NCBI RefSeq assembly: GCF_000379765.1
Contig: NZ_KB903446.1
Coordinates: 1-64,000, forward strand
DNA length: 64,000 nucleotides
Source: Flexithrix dorotheae DSM 6795
GTDB lineage: Bacteria > Bacteroidota > Bacteroidia > Cytophagales > Flammeovirgaceae
Direction: 5' to 3'
Shown: positions 26,987-34,547 of the stretch, piece by piece
How the letters are laid out: every line of letters starts with the position of its first letter
Position numbering within the stretch: position 1 is the first letter of the stretch
Notes under the pieces: model-generated
Told to the model about the DNA's origin: nothing
Databases searched by the model: none
Seen by the model: the letters and a program-made list of their open reading frames with translations, nothing else
Position numbers and translations under genes: made by a program

Positions 26987-27028
26987 AGAGGTATTACCAA
27001 CATGATCAGACTAGTTGGTAATACCTCT
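26987..27028 (-). terminator. 15-bp perfect hairpin between susD-1 and the rhamnosidase gene
   Basis: gaggtattaccaac at 26988-27001 is matched exactly by its reverse complement at 27014-27027, and one more pair extends the stem; the loop is 12 bases. It lies just after the SusD-1 stop and before the enzyme start. In the transcribed direction the stem is followed only by a weak T-run (tttatcc), so partial termination, transcript stabilisation or processing is more likely than a full stop. Stem-loops downstream of susD genes are known to set the SusCD-to-enzyme ratio in Bacteroidota. Confidence 0.7.
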
Positions 27029-27042
27029 GTTCTTTTTTATAA

Positions 27043-28710
27043 TTATCTCCCTTCCCAACCAGGATTTTGTTCTAAAACAGCTCCTGAATTTCTGTCTATT
27101 ACTGTTTGAGGAATAGGCCAGAGATTATAATCAAAAGTAAGGGTTGCCGATGAATGTTCGTGAAGTCCGTATTTGCGAATTCTATCTACAGCTACAGTTC
27201 CGCCCATTCTCAATAAAGTGTGCCATCGGCTTTCTTCAGCCAATAATTCCCTGGCACGTTCGTCCAGAATAAAATCGATATCCACATCTGAAGCGTTTAC
27301 CAAATAATCACATTGTGCACGACTTCTGATTTTATTTATGTCATCAGCAGCCGACTGGTTATCCCCTTTTCTGTGATATGCCTCAGCCCTTAGTAGAATA
27401 GTTTCGGCCAAACGAACAGCATAATCATCTCTAAAAAGGTTACTCCTGTTTTCCCCCTGGTCCAGACCAACAAATTGGTCAGTAGTCAATTTTTCAAAGA
27501 TGGGGTAAATCCACCCATTTCCATCATTAGCAGCATCAATTTCCGACTGTGGTACAACCTCCCCGATTAAGGACCCGGGATTATCTTCCGGATAGCTCGG
27601 ATCGTTATACAATATAGTACGTCTGATATTATGCTCTGCATTTCGCTGGTCATTTCCCGAAATAGTTTCATCCCAAATCAAATCGGTAACATATGGCGTA
27701 GGAGCAATAAATGCTACCCCACGACCTCCAACATCTTCTGCCACTCCAGTTACACCCGGGATAGCTCTGTAAACAGGCATAAAATTCCTTGGATAATTCA
27801 ATACTGCATTTCCGTCCTCAGCAAGATAGGCATCAAAATCAGTTTGAAAACTCCAGATACATTCTTTATTTCCATCGCTATAATTTACATTGTCCTTACG
27901 AAACAAATCCCACCATACATCCTTACCTTCTTCATCCATTCTTGCTCCAAACCGTTCAGTCATTAAGGAGAAAACTCCGCCATCAATTAAATCAGAAGCA
28001 TATTTTATAGCCTGATCATAATTTGAAGCATCAGCACTTTCTACCCCTAATCCCAAATAAAATTCACTCAAATAGTGCTGGGCAGCTCCCTTTACCACTC
28101 TTCCATCCTGTGAAGTAGTTTCTGGCAAGTCATCCAGAATGGCCACTAACTCATCAATGGCAAACTGGTAAGTTTCTATTCTGGAAGTTCGGACAAAATC
28201 AAATTTAGGTTCAGTAATTACCTCCGTAACCAGGGGTACTCCTCCAAAAAGTTCGGCCAGACATCCATAAGCGAAAGCCCTAAAAAATCTTGCCTGGGCA
28301 ATGGCATATAATCTGTCAGTCTCATTATTCCAGGTAATGCCTTCCCTGTTTGCCACTTCAATGGCATTATTGGCTCTGGAAATTAATTGGTAATAAAAAC
28401 TGTAATAACTATTGAATTCACCTGATTGGGCATTAATCCGGCTATAGTCACTGAAACTTTGGCTAATTCTGAACTCTGGAGAATCAAATACATCCGTACT
28501 ATGCCCTTTATACTGCCAGTTAACTAACCTGAAATTTCTGTAATCCCTGTAAAGGGTAATCAATAATTGATCTACCTGAGCAGAAGACGTAAAAATATTA
28601 TCAACTGTATTAAATGATTTTGGTTCTTCGCTCAAAAAAGCTTCATCATCACAACCAATTATAGGTAACAATAAAAAAATGAAGCAATATAAAATTTTAT
28701 AAGATTTCAT
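27043..28710 (-). CDS. SusD/RagB-family surface glycan-binding lipoprotein (SusD-1)
   Basis: This ~555-residue lipoprotein has a signal sequence ending in IIGCDDE. TPR-like helices follow with the SusD hallmarks: AQARFFRAFAYGCLAELFGGVPLV near residues 130-155 (quoted in part as RFFRAFAYGCLAELFGG), a late ETILLRAEAYHRKGD, INKIRSRAQ and WPIPQTVIDRNSG. SusD proteins sit as a lid on the SusC porin and capture oligosaccharides at the cell surface. The ATG at 28710 is preferred because it directly precedes the lipoprotein signal peptide and leaves a 31-base gap after SusC-1; a longer frame from 28764 would overlap it. Sequence alone does not show the glycan bound. Confidence 0.95.
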   Translation of the reverse strand: MKSYKILYCFIFLLLPIIGCDDEAFLSEEPKSFNTVDNIFTSSAQVDQLLITLYRDYRNFRLVNWQYKGHSTDVFDSPEFRISQSFSDYSRINAQSGEFNSYYSFYYQLISRANNAIEVANREGITWNNETDRLYAIAQARFFRAFAYGCLAELFGGVPLVTEVITEPKFDFVRTSRIETYQFAIDELVAILDDLPETTSQDGRVVKGAAQHYLSEFYLGLGVESADASNYDQAIKYASDLIDGGVFSLMTERFGARMDEEGKDVWWDLFRKDNVNYSDGNKECIWSFQTDFDAYLAEDGNAVLNYPRNFMPVYRAIPGVTGVAEDVGGRGVAFIAPTPYVTDLIWDETISGNDQRNAEHNIRRTILYNDPSYPEDNPGSLIGEVVPQSEIDAANDGNGWIYPIFEKLTTDQFVGLDQGENRSNLFRDDYAVRLAETILLRAEAYHRKGDNQSAADDINKIRSRAQCDYLVNASDVDIDFILDERARELLAEESRWHTLLRMGGTVAVDRIRKYGLHEHSSATLTFDYNLWPIPQTVIDRNSGAVLEQNPGWEGR

Positions 28711-28741
28711 AGTATAATTTTTTTGTATCCTTAATGAATGA

Positions 28742-31700
28742 TTAAAAGCTTGACTTAAGGCCAAATGTAAGTGTAGTAGGTACGGGATTCACATTGTCAA
28801 AAGGCCGAATTCCCCCTACATCAGTGCCGTCTGCCTGATATTCAGGATCGCCCCCACCAAACCAGCCTGAAAACACATATACATTTCTTGCACTTCCAAA
28901 CACTTCTAATCTCTCAAATCCGATTTTATCTAAAACACTAGTTGGGAATCTGTAGGATAATGAAATATCCTGGATACGTAAAAACCCTCTTGATTGCAAA
29001 CCTAAGTAGCGGTTACCAATATAATCCGGGCGAAGAAATTCTGTACTTTTATTTTCTGGTGTCCACCAACCATGATCCACTTCATTGGTATCAAACCTGT
29101 CTCTGAAGGAATTATGAAGAGGATTCTCTCTGAGGTAAAAATTATCCTTACCTCCACCAAAAATACCTGTGATCAAAGCATAAAAGGTAAAGTTTTTATA
29201 TCTCAATGTATTGGAGAAGTTGAGGCTAAAATTAGGTTTTCGGTAACCTAAAATTTTACGATCATTATCCGCATCAATTAAGCCATCACCATTCAAATCC
29301 CTAAACATTGGATCTCCAGGAACAGCTCCTGTATTCTCTATGTATTCTGTATCATCCTCCTGTACTACACCTATGTAATCATAACCATAAATAGCTCCAA
29401 GGGATTTTCCTATAAACAGGCTATTGGCAATGTCATCATCCTCTACTCCATCTCCATCAATGTCATCTCCGTACAGACTTTCTACAATGTTTCTGTTTTT
29501 CCAATAAACCAGACTTGACTCCCAACTGAAATCGTCAGATTTTATGTTCTCTGTCCGTAAATTGATTTCAATTCCTTTATTATTAACCTGTCCCAAACTG
29601 GTAATAATGGAAGAAAAACCAGTCATGATAGGAATTCCCCGGGTAAAAATCTGGTCGGTAGTTTTAGAAAAGTAAAAATCCAAATCAAGGAAAATCCTGT
29701 TGTTTAGAAATGCCGAGGAAAAACCTCCATTGAAGGAAGTGGTTTCCTCCCAACCCAGTGCATCATTAGGCAGGTTCGATAAGGCAATACCATATAACAC
29801 CTGAGATGGATTATCTCCAAACTCATAGCGAATGCCCCCATCACTACCACTGGCCACTCTAGCTAAAGTTGAATAAGGATCAACACCCTGGTTACCATTT
29901 TTACCATAAGAAACTTTTAGCTTCAAATAGTCTACAATGGGATTAAGCTTCAAAAAGTTTTCTTCGGTTATCGTCCAGGCAGCCCCTATAGAAGAAAAAG
30001 TTCCCCACTTTCTATCCAATCCAAAAACAGAAGCACCATCCCTACGGATAGAACCAGTAAGGTTATACTTTGAATTGAAAACATAACTCAACCGACCCAG
30101 GTATCCAACGTTTGCACGTTCTACCAGATCGTTACTATACAATATATTATTGGCTTTTTGAATACCATTAAATCCCAATGAAGTATTTCCTGCTACAGAG
30201 TAATCATTTCCACTTACTGTGGAAGTTTTAATGGATGTAAAGTCCCTGGTAGCTACCAGTGTGGCATTTAAAAAATGCTTTCCAAATTCTTTCTTGTAAT
30301 CAACAATATTATCCACCACATAGTTATAGTCTGTACGGTTGGTATTGTATCCATTGGCTTGTGAAAGTAGCTTTTGTATTTCAGCATCATCATACCGCTC
30401 TATATAATATCCACTAGAAGCCTCTTGAATATAATAGTTTTCATAAGTGAATCTGTTTTGAGTCCTTATATTGGTATAGAGGGCATAATTGAGCCTATAA
30501 GACAATCCTTCTATTTTTGGAATATCGATTTTGGCATAACTTGCTACCCTGAAGAAATTATTGACATTTACATCATCAATGGTTCCATCGGTCCCCCATA
30601 AAGCATTTTGTACAGATTGACCTTTAGGCCATCTTTCCAAAAGAGTTCCTGTGGCTGAACTGACATTAAATGGCATATCCTCATACCGGTAAGGATAAGA
30701 AAAAGGAGTTGCCTGGGCAGCCAACCCTACATTGGCATGAATTCCAGAGTAATCACCCCGATTGTACGAACCGTCAATTCCTACCTGAAGCCAGTCGGTA
30801 ATATCCGCATCCAATTTTGAACTCACGGCAATTCGTTCAAAATTATCTCCGATAATAACCCCTTTAGAATTGTTGTACCCCCCTGAAAAGTAGTAACTCA
30901 GTCGTTTGGAAGTTCCTGCAACAGAAACCTGGTGATCCTGGAAAAACCCGTTTCTTGAAATAAGATCCATCCAGTCGGTATCAACACCCTGAGCGAGGTA
31001 TTCATTTGAGGTTTCATCATCAAAAACAATATCGTCTACAGAAGAAAGTCCCTGCTGTGCGGCATATTTTTCTTTATACCTGTCCAAATCCATCATGTCG
31101 AATTTATTCTGCCAGGTATTGAAACCGACAGAAGCATTATAGCTAATAACAGGTTTATCAGACCTTCCCTTTTTGGTGGTGATGACAATTACACCGTTGG
31201 CAGCTCTGGATCCATACACCGCAGTGGCGGAAGCGTCTTTTAAAACATCAATTGTGGCTATATCCTGTGGATTGATGTATGAAAGATTACCCAAATATAT
31301 GATTCCGTCCAATACTATTAAGGGTGAATTGGAGCCATTTATCGAATTTTGTCCCCGGATAATAATGCTTGGGTTGGAACCCGGTGAATTTTGAATGCCT
31401 ACATTTACACCACCCATTCCCCGCAGATTTTGCAATACATTAGTTGTTGGTAAATTAGACTCAGGAGAATCTTCCAGATTTTTACTGACCACCGATCCGG
31501 TAATATCTTTTCTTTTGGCAGTACCATAACCCACTACCACAACTTCTTCCAATTGTTCCATATCCAGATCCAACGCCACATCAATGGTGGTTTGGTCTGT
31601 TATTTCTACCTCATAATTTTGGTACCCGATAAAACTAAATTGTAGCACATCGCCCGGATTGACCATCAAACTAAATTCTCCACTGATTAGGGTGGTAGTT

Positions 31701-32209
31701 CCTTTACTGGTTCCTTTTATCAGTATACTAACCCCTGGTAAGGGCTCACCATCCTCTGAAGCAGTAACAGTACCCGTAATTTTTTGTTGATTCTGCTCCA
31801 GAATTATTTCTTCTATTGGAGAGGAAAATACACCCTTTGAACTTACGAAAATGTTATCATTAATTCGCTTAAATTTAAGGTTGGAGCTTTTGGAAATATC
31901 CCTTAACAGGTTTGCCAAAGTCTCTTTTTGATAGTTCATTTTGAGGCGTTTTAAACCTACTTTCTCCTTTAAATCCACTTTATTAAGTTCATAGGCAAAC
32001 TTAAAATTTGTTTTAAGGGAAATGAGATCGAAAGCTTCTTCTATGGTGGCATTTTCAAGATCTATGGTGATATACACATCCTCAATGCTCACTCTTTGAG
32101 CGCTTGTTTCCTTCGCAATTAGAAAAGTACATAAAAAAGCTTGAAGGCAAATTCCCAAAAATCCATATTTTGACATAAGTATTACTTGTCTTAGTAATTT
32201 CAATTTCAT
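28742..32209 (-). CDS. SusC/RagA TonB-dependent glycan transporter with STN domain (SusC-1)
   Basis: This 1155-residue outer-membrane transporter has a signal peptide (~1-37), then an STN signalling domain at ~45-125 that lets it report ligand to the FecR anti-sigma factor. A carboxypeptidase-regulatory-like domain follows at ~143-220 (GEPLPGVSILIKGTSKGT), then the plug with the SusC box EEVVVVGYGTAKRKDITGSV and DVLKDASATAVYGSRAANG. The barrel runs to the C-terminal FGLKSSF. It imports oligosaccharides with SusD-1. The presence of an STN domain fits the sigma-1 and FecR-1 genes upstream, which form the regulatory relay. The N-terminus MKLKLLRQV resembles that of SusC-2. Confidence 0.96.
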   Translation of the reverse strand: MKLKLLRQVILMSKYGFLGICLQAFLCTFLIAKETSAQRVSIEDVYITIDLENATIEEAFDLISLKTNFKFAYELNKVDLKEKVGLKRLKMNYQKETLANLLRDISKSSNLKFKRINDNIFVSSKGVFSSPIEEIILEQNQQKITGTVTASEDGEPLPGVSILIKGTSKGTTTLISGEFSLMVNPGDVLQFSFIGYQNYEVEITDQTTIDVALDLDMEQLEEVVVVGYGTAKRKDITGSVVSKNLEDSPESNLPTTNVLQNLRGMGGVNVGIQNSPGSNPSIIIRGQNSINGSNSPLIVLDGIIYLGNLSYINPQDIATIDVLKDASATAVYGSRAANGVIVITTKKGRSDKPVISYNASVGFNTWQNKFDMMDLDRYKEKYAAQQGLSSVDDIVFDDETSNEYLAQGVDTDWMDLISRNGFFQDHQVSVAGTSKRLSYYFSGGYNNSKGVIIGDNFERIAVSSKLDADITDWLQVGIDGSYNRGDYSGIHANVGLAAQATPFSYPYRYEDMPFNVSSATGTLLERWPKGQSVQNALWGTDGTIDDVNVNNFFRVASYAKIDIPKIEGLSYRLNYALYTNIRTQNRFTYENYYIQEASSGYYIERYDDAEIQKLLSQANGYNTNRTDYNYVVDNIVDYKKEFGKHFLNATLVATRDFTSIKTSTVSGNDYSVAGNTSLGFNGIQKANNILYSNDLVERANVGYLGRLSYVFNSKYNLTGSIRRDGASVFGLDRKWGTFSSIGAAWTITEENFLKLNPIVDYLKLKVSYGKNGNQGVDPYSTLARVASGSDGGIRYEFGDNPSQVLYGIALSNLPNDALGWEETTSFNGGFSSAFLNNRIFLDLDFYFSKTTDQIFTRGIPIMTGFSSIITSLGQVNNKGIEINLRTENIKSDDFSWESSLVYWKNRNIVESLYGDDIDGDGVEDDDIANSLFIGKSLGAIYGYDYIGVVQEDDTEYIENTGAVPGDPMFRDLNGDGLIDADNDRKILGYRKPNFSLNFSNTLRYKNFTFYALITGIFGGGKDNFYLRENPLHNSFRDRFDTNEVDHGWWTPENKSTEFLRPDYIGNRYLGLQSRGFLRIQDISLSYRFPTSVLDKIGFERLEVFGSARNVYVFSGWFGGGDPEYQADGTDVGGIRPFDNVNPVPTTLTFGLKSSF

Positions 32210-32247
32210 ATTTTTAAATGTTTTTGTTTGAAAAAATCAAGAACGGT

Positions 32248-32299
32248 AAGCTCTTAAGTTCAACCTGTCTACCAAACCCGTTGGCTTAAGAGTTTTTTT
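32248..32299 (+). terminator. plus-strand terminator-like hairpin in the fecR-1/susC-1 gap
   Basis: ctcttaag (32251-32258) pairs with cttaagag (32285-32292), helped by caac/gttg pairs inside, and is followed on the plus strand by seven T residues (32293-32299). All annotated genes here are on the minus strand, so this terminator faces the wrong way for them. It would end a short RNA transcribed on the plus strand from the susC-1 leader, as do the antisense RNAs described at Bacteroides PULs. A T-poor flank makes it a poor minus-strand terminator. Confidence 0.5.
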
Positions 32300-32377
32300 A
32301 CCTTATTTCACTACTACTTCTTATTGTTCAGCTATATCATAGGCATATATTTATATTTTGTGGTTAAGTGATTATTT

Positions 32378-33421
32378 TTAATATATAGTAACTTTATTTC
32401 CTTCCAGCTTAAATTTAAATCCAATAGCATAACTTAATCCCTGAAGCACCGTTTCCAGGCTTTCATTGTCAAATTCTCCGGTAAAACCTTTATTGTGGGG
32501 TATCTGCTTGAATTGAATCTCAATGTCGTACCAGCTCTCCAGCACCTCTTCAATTTCATTTAGTTTAGCCTCTTTGAATTGAATGATCCCATCCTTCCAG
32601 CCCAATTCATTTCCGGGCTCGAAATTTCGTTTGACTACACGATTCGTCTCGCTGTTTACTTCTAAAAGCTCATGAGGTGCTAATGTGATTTTTTCCTGAG
32701 AAACCTGCTGAAACACCTCGACTTTACCCGTCACCAATGCAACTTCCACTTTGTTATGAGTTTTTGAATTTTTGATGTTAAAAGAAGTTCCCAATACTTT
32801 TGTCCGCACTCCTCCACTATTTACAATGAAAGGTCTGGTGGCATCATGTTCCACATCAAAAAAAGCTTCTCCTTCTAAAAAAACTTCTCTGGTCTTCTCA
32901 CCAAAATTTTCAGGAAACTCAATCTTACTGCCAGAATTCAATTTAATTTTGGAGCCATCTTTTAAAACAATCGTATTTTTTTGTCCACGCCTGGCAAATT
33001 TTTCAATTATTTTAGGCTCCGATAATTCAGCCTCAGCCAAATTTTTGCCTGAATCCTGCACATTTCGGGTAAAATATAAAAGGCTACAAACTACAAGAAA
33101 AGCAACTACCGCTGCTACTTTATTCAACGACCACCAGCCCGGCATTTTCCTTACTACCGGGTTAATTTTAGTTGGAGCAGAATTAGTGATCCCAATAGAT
33201 TTTTGAAATCTGGAATATTCCTCCTCATATTCATTATCCGGAAGCTTTATAAAAATATCATCCAATCTCGATTTTGCCTCAATGATTAACTCAGATTTAT
33301 CCGGGTTTCTTTTTACCCATTCCTCCCAAAATTCGATATCCGTCAGATTTGTTCCTAAATAATAATTTATAAAGGACTGCTCCGTGATGAAATCTTCAAT
33401 ATCAAAATTTTTGTAATCCAT
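32378..33421 (-). CDS. FecR-family anti-sigma factor (FecR-1)
   Basis: This 347-residue inner-membrane regulator has a cytoplasmic N-terminal part (~1-90), one membrane helix at ~100-118 (VAAVVAFLVVCSLLYF) and a periplasmic FecR domain at ~140-235 (TIVLKDGSKIKLNSGSKIEFP, quoted in part; REVFLEGEAFFDVEHD, VRTKVLGTSFNIK). A C-terminal DUF4974-like domain at ~270-347 ends in VLQGLSYAIGFKFKLEGNKVTIY (quoted in part). It holds the ECF sigma factor inactive until the STN domain of SusC-1 signals substrate. It follows sigma-1 by 186 bases, a larger gap than in the second module, so a separate promoter is possible. Confidence 0.94.
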   Translation of the reverse strand: MDYKNFDIEDFITEQSFINYYLGTNLTDIEFWEEWVKRNPDKSELIIEAKSRLDDIFIKLPDNEYEEEYSRFQKSIGITNSAPTKINPVVRKMPGWWSLNKVAAVVAFLVVCSLLYFTRNVQDSGKNLAEAELSEPKIIEKFARRGQKNTIVLKDGSKIKLNSGSKIEFPENFGEKTREVFLEGEAFFDVEHDATRPFIVNSGGVRTKVLGTSFNIKNSKTHNKVEVALVTGKVEVFQQVSQEKITLAPHELLEVNSETNRVVKRNFEPGNELGWKDGIIQFKEAKLNEIEEVLESWYDIEIQFKQIPHNKGFTGEFDNESLETVLQGLSYAIGFKFKLEGNKVTIY

Positions 33422-33607
33422 TTAATAAGGTCGTTTATTAGTTTGATCTGAAAAGTGAAATTTGGTACTCATTTTTTTTAAAAAAAAATTAACAAAAGTT
33501 TAAAAAAGCCTCTCCTTAATGTCTTAAAGCCATTTTTTATCCAAAAAAATTGAGGTGAAGTATCTCTGAAATTTTTCATCCCCTGTTTAAAAGAAGAATG
33601 CTTTCAA

Positions 33608-34201
33608 TTATATTATGAGGTGAAGTATAAGAAAAGCAAGAATATAAATGAAGCCTTTTAAGCGCTGCAAGGCCCGATACATTAAATTTTTGATGCTCTG
33701 ATATTTTAGACCTGTTTGTTTTTCAATCTGTTTGTAACTATAACCTTCATAATAAAACAAAAAAATAATTTCTTTCTCTCTTTTAGAAAGTTGCTTAATA
33801 CCCTCCTTGAGTTTCCTTAATCGTTCCTCGTTTTTTTCCTGCTCAATTAAAAGGTGTTCGGTCGAAAAAATAGCCAGGTATTTGTAATCATCATAATCAG
33901 GCAAAATTTCCTGCAAACCATTTAGTTGCTTCTGCTTGATTAAAGCATTGAATAAGGCTTTCAATAGATAGGCTCTTATTTTTTTTACCTGACTTAGCCC
34001 GGCATGTTTATTCCATAAATTGGCAAATAGCTCCTGAATCCCATCTTTCACAATTTCTTTATCAGGAATCAATTTATAACCAAAGCTAAAAAGTACCTGG
34101 TAATTTTGCTGGTAGATAATATCCAATGCTTTCACACTCCCATTTCTCAATTGATTCCAGAGATTTTCATCCTCTGTCTCATTCAAATTTTCACTATACA
34201 T
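33608..34201 (-). CDS. ECF RNA polymerase sigma factor (sigma-1)
   Basis: This 197-residue sigma-70 factor of the Bacteroidota ECF type has region 2 at ~20-90 (ALDIIYQQNYQVLFSFGYKL, then a DGIQELFANLW helix) and region 4 at ~130-180 (IKQLSKREKEIIFLFYYEGYSYKQIEKQTGLK, quoted in part, and MYRALQRLKG). It ends in a very hydrophobic tail, YILAFLILHLII, like the sigma factor of the other module. It should drive the susCD-1 operon once released by FecR-1. It starts the first module after a terminator that ends the preceding lipoprotein gene. Confidence 0.93.
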   Translation of the reverse strand: MYSENLNETEDENLWNQLRNGSVKALDIIYQQNYQVLFSFGYKLIPDKEIVKDGIQELFANLWNKHAGLSQVKKIRAYLLKALFNALIKQKQLNGLQEILPDYDDYKYLAIFSTEHLLIEQEKNEERLRKLKEGIKQLSKREKEIIFLFYYEGYSYKQIEKQTGLKYQSIKNLMYRALQRLKGFIYILAFLILHLII

Positions 34202-34547
34202 AGGTATTATCAGTTCCGGTCCTCACTCCTTATTATTCGATAAAAGAATCATAAGTTTTGCTAAATTCCAAATGATCGGACGCTTCCAGAAACATCAATT
34301 AATGACCAGATAAAGCTCCTCTGGTACGCATATCTGTAGGTTAGGTTACTTTTTTTGATTTCGGATTTAAAGATTTATTTGGGGAATAAGTCCAATAGCA
34401 AAAAAGTAGTTCGAAAGGAAGTGATTCTTTCAAAATATGTCATAGCAAAAACAGGGCAATCGAAATATAAATTCGATTTGCCCTGTTTATGACTACTTGT
34501 AAAAGGAGAAATTGTAAAAATTTCTCTGGCGTTCCTGTTAAAAAGTG
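34202..34547. other. 346-base intergenic region upstream of sigma-1
   Basis: This region separates the enzyme operon of module 2 from sigma-1 of module 1. It holds the strong terminator at 34447-34488. The remaining ~245 bases upstream of sigma-1 carry no gene I can support and no clear TAnnTTTG element in the transcribed direction, though the sigma-1 promoter must lie here. Confidence 0.5.
34447..34488 (-). terminator. Rho-independent terminator of the sulfatase/lipoprotein operon
   Basis: Near-perfect inverted repeat: aaacagggcaatcga at 34449-34463 pairs with tcgatttgccctgttt at 34473-34488 with a single bulged base. In the minus direction the stem is followed by TTTT. It lies 60 bases after the stop of the lipoprotein gene at 34548. 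Confidence 0.85.

Noticed and set aside
26902-27003. Longer N-terminus for the GH106-like protein
   Set aside because: It would read into the hairpin after susD-1 and place ~34 residues before a normal signal peptide.
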